Part shown: positions 1-5,258 of the stretch, one piece after another
Layout of the letters: the number at the start of each line of letters is the position of its first letter
Numbering within the stretch: position 1 is the stretch's first letter
DNA from: Clostridiales bacterium
Lineage (GTDB): Bacteria; Bacillota_A; Clostridia; Christensenellales; Aristaeellaceae
Assembly (NCBI GenBank): GCA_012514855.1
Contig: JAAYZL010000460.1
Location: 1-5,258, forward strand
Direction: 5' to 3'
DNA length: 5,258 nucleotides
The notes under the pieces: generated by a model
Told to the model about the DNA's origin: nothing
What the model saw: only the letters and a program-made list of their open reading frames with translations
Database searches by the model: none
Translations under genes and position numbers: made by a program

Positions 1-2749
1 CAAGGACGTCGCGTGGGCGAGCGACGACGAGACCGTCGCGACCGTCGACCCGACCACCGGCCTCGTGGCCGCGGTCGGCCCCGGCACGGCGACCATCTCC
101 GCCACGTCGGTCACGAACGGGGACGCCCACGACGAAATTACGGTCATCGTGCGCGACCTCGTCACATCGATCATGCTGACGCCGACCTACCGCGTCGTCG
201 ATCTCTACGGCGAGGATGTCGAATACACGATCACCCCCGTGTTCACCCCGGCCACCGCGAACGAGGTCTACTGGCTGAGCACCGCCCCGGACATCGCGGA
301 CATCGACGAGAACGGCAAGGTCACCTGCTTTAAGTCCGGCTACGCGGTCTTCTACGCCTACACGTCGAAGGACGACTACTACAACCACGGCTCCACCCCG
401 ACCGCGCCGCACGCGATCAGCCTCGTCAAGGTTGTGCAGCATGTGACGGAAATCAAGCTGCACGTCGATCCGTTCCCGGGCGTGAAGGAGGCGGGCCTGA
501 TCATCGGCGTCGGTCAGACGATCCCGTTGATCGTCACGATGTACCCTGCGGACGCCGCCGATCTCGGCTATACCATCATAAGCGGCGACACGTCGCGCCT
601 CTCGGTCAGCGGCAACAAGATCAAGGGCCTGAAGACCGGCGACGCCAGCGTCACCATCGTGGCCAACGACCAGGGATCGACCGGCACCATGCGCACGCTG
701 CCCATAAAAGTCGTCGCCAAGGGCAAGGGCGTCACGTCGCTCAAGCTCTCGAAGACGTCGCTCAGCGGCGGAACCGGCGCGGTCACGACGCTCAAGGGCA
801 CGTCCTCGCCGAGTAAGGCCAGCTACAAGAGCGTCCGCTGGTACAGCGACAATACCACGGTCGCGACCATCGACGGCTATACCGGCAAGCTCGTTGCCGG
901 GCTTCCCGGAACGGCGACGATCTACGGCATCTCCACCAGCGGCATCATCAAGAGCTGCAAGGTGACCGTCAAGCCGCAGTTGCCCACGAGCGTCCACATC
1001 CTAAACCCCGTGACCGGCAAGTACTCCTCCTCCACCAGCGGCGTACTGGGCGTCGGAGAGGTCGTGGAGCTGACCGCGAGGGTCAACCCCGAAGACAAAG
1101 TCTACGTCGACGAGGGCGCCAACAAGGACAACAAGAAGATCAAGTGGGGCTCCAGCAAGCCGACCGTCGCGATGGTCAGCAACGCTGGCAAGGTCTATGC
1201 CGTCAGTGCCGGCACCGCGTACATCTACGCCAAGTCGGTCAACGGCAAGTCCGCAAAGATCAAGATCACCGTCAAGAACCACTCGTTCGCGAGTTCGAAT
1301 TCGAGCTCGCAGATCAAAATCGTCGACGACAACGGCATGCTGTACGCGGGCGGAACCTATTCCTTCGGTTACGAGCTGTACCTCAACAGAGGCTTCTACG
1401 GAGGCTACCGGTCGATCAAGGATATCGCGCGCGACCATGGGGACACGAACTACGACGACTTTGACAACATCTACTACTCGCCGCTGTCGGGATACGACTT
1501 CATCGGGGTGGACTACAAGATTCTCGCGGCCAACCGCACGAACACGGGCGTCATCTGGGAGACGAGCAACACCAAGATCGCAACGATCGACAAGGACACC
1601 GGCGTGCTCACGGCGCACAAAACCGGCGATGTGTGGGTGCGCGCCAAGTCGCGCGTAAACTCCAAGGCGTATAGGATCGAAAAGTTGCACATCGATCCAC
1701 CGTCGTCGTCCCTCACCCTCAAGGTCAACGATTCGACGCAGCCGAGCCCGGTCACGCTGACCTACGGAGATTCCGCCAACGACACCGCCCAGTTGACCTC
1801 GCAGGTCACCCCGTCCACGCTCGCCGTCGACTGGAAATCCAGCAACGATCGGATCGCCAGGGTAGACGCGAACGGACGCGTCACCGCGACGGGCATCGGA
1901 ACGGCGACCATCTCCGCCATTCCCGCCGGAATCAAGAGCAAGCAGGTGCAGGTCGACGTGACCGTCAACCGCAAGGACGGAACCAGCGACATCACCTACC
2001 GCGCGCTGGTGATCGGCCTCTACCAGACCTCGGGACAGGCGGGCTACCTGCCGTTCGGCTCGAACAGCACGTCGCTCGTCCGGAGCGCAATCTCCAGGAG
2101 CAACGTCGACGGCCACCGCTACAAGATCACGTTCAGGAACAATTCGCAGGTCAAGGACCCGAAGTCGTTCAAAGCGGCGGTCGATGCGGCGTTCGACGGC
2201 TCGAAGGAGGGCGACGTGTCGCTCATCTTCCTGCACACGCACGGAACGGTCGACAAATACGGCGCGTACCGCTGGCACCTGAGCGGCACCGGCTCGAAGG
2301 CCAAATACCTGTCCGGCGGGTATATCCTCGACACCATCGACGCCGCCGTGAACGGGCACGTGATCCTCAACGTGGCGTCGTGCTACTCCGGCAACGAGGG
2401 CCCCGCGAACTCGATCATCACCCTCGCAAGGCAGAAGGATGCGGCAAGGCACAGCAAATCCGGCGACGAAAGCAGCCTGTCGATCATCTCGTCGACCGAC
2501 GGACGGAATCAGTCCGGCTACCTGAACACCGCGAGCTCGATCTCCGTCGACTTCTTCAGCGTCGGCTTCTACGACGCGCTCGATCAGGAGCTGACCGTGC
2601 CCGCCATGCTCAGCCGCGTCAGGTCGTCGACCGCCGCGGCGGTCGAGCGGTACGGGCTGCTCTACGGCTCCTCGAGCCAGAAGGGAACGAACAACGTGCA
2701 GCTTTATTCGTCCCCCCGAGCGGCGGACATCGTCGCGTTTGACCGTTGA
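1..2749 (+). CDS. BIG2 Ig-like repeat protein with C-terminal caspase-like cysteine peptidase domain (5' partial)
   Basis: Reading is open from the first full codon (base 2) to a TGA at 2747-2749, giving 915 visible residues. The true start and any signal peptide lie upstream. An ATG at base 65 falls inside a conserved Ig-like motif and is not a credible start. Residues 1-657 hold about seven BIG2-type beta-sandwich repeats, recognised by recurring W-S-S-x-x-x-x-V-A-x-V-D, G-x-V-x-A and G-T-A-T-I patterns. Residues about 658-915 look like a caspase-fold peptidase. A first beta strand (RALVIGLYQ) is followed by a strand ending LHTHGT (likely catalytic His747) and then VASCYSG (likely nucleophile Cys794). 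BIG2 repeats usually form extracellular stalks or adhesive rods, so a secreted or surface protease is the natural inference. The protein ends VAFDR with no LPXTG motif and no C-terminal membrane segment. Only three cysteines are visible, including the nucleophile. Substrate and role are unknown. The gene converges on rlmH and looks like the end of its own transcript. Confidence 0.88.
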   Translation, partial: KDVAWASDDETVATVDPTTGLVAAVGPGTATISATSVTNGDAHDEITVIVRDLVTSIMLTPTYRVVDLYGEDVEYTITPVFTPATANEVYWLSTAPDIADIDENGKVTCFKSGYAVFYAYTSKDDYYNHGSTPTAPHAISLVKVVQHVTEIKLHVDPFPGVKEAGLIIGVGQTIPLIVTMYPADAADLGYTIISGDTSRLSVSGNKIKGLKTGDASVTIVANDQGSTGTMRTLPIKVVAKGKGVTSLKLSKTSLSGGTGAVTTLKGTSSPSKASYKSVRWYSDNTTVATIDGYTGKLVAGLPGTATIYGISTSGIIKSCKVTVKPQLPTSVHILNPVTGKYSSSTSGVLGVGEVVELTARVNPEDKVYVDEGANKDNKKIKWGSSKPTVAMVSNAGKVYAVSAGTAYIYAKSVNGKSAKIKITVKNHSFASSNSSSQIKIVDDNGMLYAGGTYSFGYELYLNRGFYGGYRSIKDIARDHGDTNYDDFDNIYYSPLSGYDFIGVDYKILAANRTNTGVIWETSNTKIATIDKDTGVLTAHKTGDVWVRAKSRVNSKAYRIEKLHIDPPSSSLTLKVNDSTQPSPVTLTYGDSANDTAQLTSQVTPSTLAVDWKSSNDRIARVDANGRVTATGIGTATISAIPAGIKSKQVQVDVTVNRKDGTSDITYRALVIGLYQTSGQAGYLPFGSNSTSLVRSAISRSNVDGHRYKITFRNNSQVKDPKSFKAAVDAAFDGSKEGDVSLIFLHTHGTVDKYGAYRWHLSGTGSKAKYLSGGYILDTIDAAVNGHVILNVASCYSGNEGPANSIITLARQKDAARHSKSGDESSLSIISSTDGRNQSGYLNTASSISVDFFSVGFYDALDQELTVPAMLSRVRSSTAAAVERYGLLYGSSSQKGTNNVQLYSSPRAADIVAFDR
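2..1972 (+). repeat. Tandem array of about seven BIG2-type Ig-like domains (protein-level repeat)
   Basis: Approximate domain limits, set by the recurring strand pattern, are 2-151 (partial), 152-436, 437-730, 731-976, 977-1279, 1280-1702 and 1703-1972. Domains 1, 4, 5 and 7 are the most canonical: a V-x-W-x-S-x-x-x-x-V-A-x-V-D core, then G-x-x-x-A, then G-T-A-x-I. Domains 2 and 3 are more diverged, and domain 2 carries a Tyr/His/Pro-rich loop near its end. Domain 6 is about 141 residues instead of the usual 80-100 because of a long insertion before its W-E-T-S-N core. The DNA has diverged between most copies, so the array is old, but the G-T-A-T-I segment is still nearly identical at nucleotide level between domains 1 and 7. 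Domain count and limits are by eye. Confidence 0.82.
1973..2749 (+). other. Caspase-fold (clan CD) peptidase domain of the BIG2 protein
   Basis: This C-terminal domain of about 258 residues shows the order expected of caspase-like peptidases. A hydrophobic strand comes first at 2000-2026 (RALVIGLYQ). A helix-rich stretch with DAAFDGSKEGD follows. A strand then runs into LHTHGT, with the likely catalytic His at 2240-2242. About 46 residues later comes a strand ILNVASCYSG, with the likely nucleophile Cys at 2381-2383. A further strand, LSIISSTDGRNQS, matches the position of the strand after the Cys in metacaspase-like and clostripain-like enzymes. The exact family (C14, C11, C25 or C13) cannot be decided by eye. 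The usual D-x-C-H-S-G of metacaspases is A-S-C-Y-S-G here. A basic, polar segment at 2429-2470 lies where caspases carry the intersubunit linker. Confidence 0.75.
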
Positions 2750-2764
2750 TCCCACAAAAGATCC

Positions 2765-2788
2765 GGGGCGGGCCGCTTGGCCCGCCCC
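2765..2788. terminator. Bidirectional Rho-independent terminator between convergent genes
   Basis: A perfect 10-bp inverted repeat (2765-2774 with 2779-2788) closes on a four-base loop, GCTT. All but none of the paired bases are G or C, so the stem is very stable. On the plus strand it is followed by ATTTCTTTC, which can serve the BIG2-caspase gene ending 16 bp earlier. On the minus strand it is followed by a shorter run, CTTTTG, which can serve rlmH ending 16 bp before it. The U-tracts are interrupted, so efficiency is uncertain, but the position between two converging stop codons supports a shared terminator. Confidence 0.85.
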
Positions 2789-2803
2789 ATTTCTTTCGGC
2801 ATT

Positions 2804-3262
2804 CTACTTGTGATACGGCTCGTTCGCGAGTATCCGCTCGGCGCGGTAGAGCTGCTCCAGCAGCACCACGCGCATCAGCCCGTGCGGGAAGGTGAGCTTT
2901 GAAAGCGACAGCCGCTCGTCCGCGCGCCGGAGTACGGATTCGGAGAGGCCGTTCGAGCCGCCGATTATGAGCGTCACGCGGCCGTGCTCCTGCGCCCAGC
3001 GCTCCATGAGCCTCGCGAGCCCCAAGGAATCCGGCGCGGGGGCGTCCACGCACAGCGCGACGACGCGGTCGCCGGGGCGTATGCGCCGCAGGATCGCCTC
3101 GCCCTCGCGCTCCGCGGCCTTTTGACCGAGCGCGTCCGGCTGGTCGTCGACCTGCCGGATTTCGTATTTTCCGTAGCGCGACAGGCGCTTCAAATACTCC
3201 TCGACGCCCTCGCGCTGCCAGCTCTCCTTCAGCCGCCCGACGCAAAGGATCGACGCGTTCAT
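2804..3262 (-). CDS. rlmH: 23S rRNA (pseudouridine1915-N3)-methyltransferase RlmH
   Basis: The product is a SPOUT-class methyltransferase that uses S-adenosylmethionine to methylate N3 of pseudouridine 1915 in helix 69 of 23S rRNA, acting on assembled 70S ribosomes as a homodimer. The product is 152 residues, close to the 155-160 typical of the family. The start MNASILCVGRLKESW matches the family N-terminus. Residues 98-110 (LIIGGSNGLSESV) form the cofactor-binding knot loop. The C-terminus (FPHGLMRVVLLEQLYRAERI, then LANEPYHK) is the diagnostic RlmH tail with its terminal Tyr-His. The ATG at 3262-3260 overlaps the upstream protease stop as ATGA. There is no clear Shine-Dalgarno sequence, so translational coupling is likely. 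The frame stays open far upstream, but that part is Arg/Gly-rich shadow of the protease gene and is not RlmH. Confidence 0.96.
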   Translation of the reverse strand: MNASILCVGRLKESWQREGVEEYLKRLSRYGKYEIRQVDDQPDALGQKAAEREGEAILRRIRPGDRVVALCVDAPAPDSLGLARLMERWAQEHGRVTLIIGGSNGLSESVLRRADERLSLSKLTFPHGLMRVVLLEQLYRAERILANEPYHK

Positions 3263-4228
3263 GCGGCCATCGTCAAAACCGCGTACAGTATCGCGGCCAG
3301 CACGAGCGCCGCGATCAAAACCGCGCGCGCGCCGCCCGACATCCTCTCCCGCCTCGCGGGAACGGCCGCGATGCCGCGCGCGATCCTGCGCCGGTTGAAC
3401 GCGCGCAGCGCGAACACGAGCCCCGTCCCGAGCGCGGCCACGAACGCGAGCGACTGCAGCACCGCGGCCGGCCCGCCGACCTGCTCGAGCAGCGTCCCGC
3501 CCTCGACCGGCTGCTCGGGAAGCCGCTCGGCCAGCTTGCCGATCAAAAGAAGCGCCAGGTTGTGCGCCGCGTGGTAGACCATCGGCGCGTAGATCGAGTC
3601 GCACGCGAACGCCAGAAATCCCATGATCGCGCCGAGTATCAACTGCGTCGGAAGCCCGCCGAGCGAGCCGTGCACGAGCGCGAACAGCACCGCCGCGACC
3701 GCGACGGCCTTCTTCGTGCCGCGCCGCTCGTACGCGCCCAGAATCGCGCCGCGGAATACGAGCTCCTCGCAGACGCCGGGCAGCACGCCGTACGAAAACA
3801 CCGCCGCGACCGTGCCGACCGCCGTCTCCGGAATCCCGATCGCCGTGTTGTAGAACGGGATGTGCAGCGCCTCCAGCAGCAGCACCCAGAGCGCGTTCAC
3901 CTGCAGCACGACGACCGCGCCGAGCAGCGAGAGCGCCGCGACCGCGAGCAATTTTCCCGCGGAGACCGGCTTCAGGCGCGCGCTCTCCCATGCGTCCCCC
4001 TTGTTGAGCACAAGCGCGGTCGGCATGAACAGGAACAGCATGTAGTACGCCATCTGCACAAAGAGCAGCATTACCTCCCAGCCGGCGCCGGGGAAGAACT
4101 TTGCGAGCGACGCGGCGATCGGCCTCTCCAACAGGCTGACGGCGAAGATCCCCGCGAGCGACAGGAAAAACAGCCCGTTCGCCGCGAACAGCGACGGGCG
4201 CCGGATCTCCCTCAATTCCGTCGATTCG

Positions 4229-4236
<8 letters not shown>
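3259..4236 (-). CDS. CPBP family intramembrane glutamic protease (CAAX protease/Abi family)
   Basis: This is a 325-residue polytopic membrane protein with about eight or nine hydrophobic segments. The three CPBP/Rce1-type active-site motifs are intact. They are E157-E158-L-V-F-R162 (EExxxR), F185-A-L-V-H189 (FxxxH) and H222-A-A-H-N226 (HxxxN), each in or beside a membrane segment. The family includes Rce1-like prenyl-protein proteases and, in bacteria, enzymes tied to bacteriocin immunity, sortase-related and signalling functions, so the substrate cannot be predicted. After the catalytic core come a hydrophobic segment (about 259-280), an Arg-rich loop (about 278-298) and a final membrane helix (about 303-322), beyond the usual core. 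The chosen ATG at 4236 lies within the last codons of ychF (8-bp overlap). No good ribosome binding site precedes it, which suggests coupled translation. The stop overlaps the rlmH start by 4 bp. Confidence 0.9.

Positions 4237-5258
<1,022 letters not shown>

Noticed and set aside
65..67. ATG as the start of the BIG2-caspase gene
   Set aside because: The 21 codons before it continue the same Ig-like domain (A-W-A-S-D-D-E-T-V-A-T-V-D, then G-L-V-A-A). The base-65 codon is GTG by sequence (Val within G-L-V-A-A-V), which was offered only as an alternative start. The gene runs in from the left of the window.
1289..1310. 22-base near-perfect palindrome centred on GAATTC
   Set aside because: Only one base pair is mismatched, but it lies in codons for a Ser-rich linker (A-S-S-N-S-S-S), where repeated TCG/AGC/AAT codons readily produce symmetry. 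It is internal to the gene with no regulatory context, so I treat it as chance.
1001..2755. A 584-residue open frame on the minus strand opposite the BIG2-caspase gene
   Set aside because: Its product is a low-complexity Arg/Val/Asp/Gly-rich sequence with no recognisable motif, typical of the antisense of a GC-rich gene with strong third-position bias. The plus-strand frame has clear domains along the whole stretch, and this frame would also run into the terminator region.
3263..3991. Upstream in-frame extension of rlmH, giving an apparent 395-residue protein
   Set aside because: The extra 243 residues are Arg/Ala/Gly-rich and lie out of frame across the CPBP protease, whose catalytic motifs are intact. 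The family N-terminus of RlmH begins exactly at the ATG at 3262.

Overview
The window comes from a GC-rich bacterium (a little over 60% G+C by eye). The fit is best with a high-GC member of the Clostridia/Bacillota or a relative. That placement is inference from the style of the genes: a large bacterial Ig-like (BIG2) repeat protein, a CPBP membrane protease, and clear YchF and RlmH sequences. No rRNA or other taxonomic marker is present to settle it. Coding density is very high, and the only intergenic gap lies between two stop codons (2750-2803).

Left half, plus strand (1-2749): one very long open frame, cut off by the left edge, encodes a probable secreted or surface protein. It has about seven tandem BIG2-type Ig-like domains (bases 2-1972). 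A C-terminal caspase-fold (clan CD) cysteine peptidase domain follows (about 1973-2749) with a visible His-Gly / Ser-Cys-Tyr-Ser-Gly catalytic pair. The signal peptide and any N-terminal anchor lie outside the window.

Right half, minus strand (read from 5258 down to 2804): a tight three-gene run. It consists of ychF (5' end cut off by the right edge), a CPBP-family intramembrane protease gene that overlaps ychF by 8 bp, and rlmH, which overlaps the protease gene by 4 bp (ATGA). These are almost certainly one transcript. Two of the products act on the ribosome: YchF is a ribosome-binding ATPase, and RlmH methylates pseudouridine 1915 of 23S rRNA. The membrane protease between them has no known link to that work.

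The two transcription units converge. A strong 10-bp GC hairpin between them (2765-2788), with T-rich flanks on both sides, probably ends both transcripts. The most unusual item is the BIG2 array fused to a caspase-like protease. The other genes are ordinary housekeeping genes in a compact operon.
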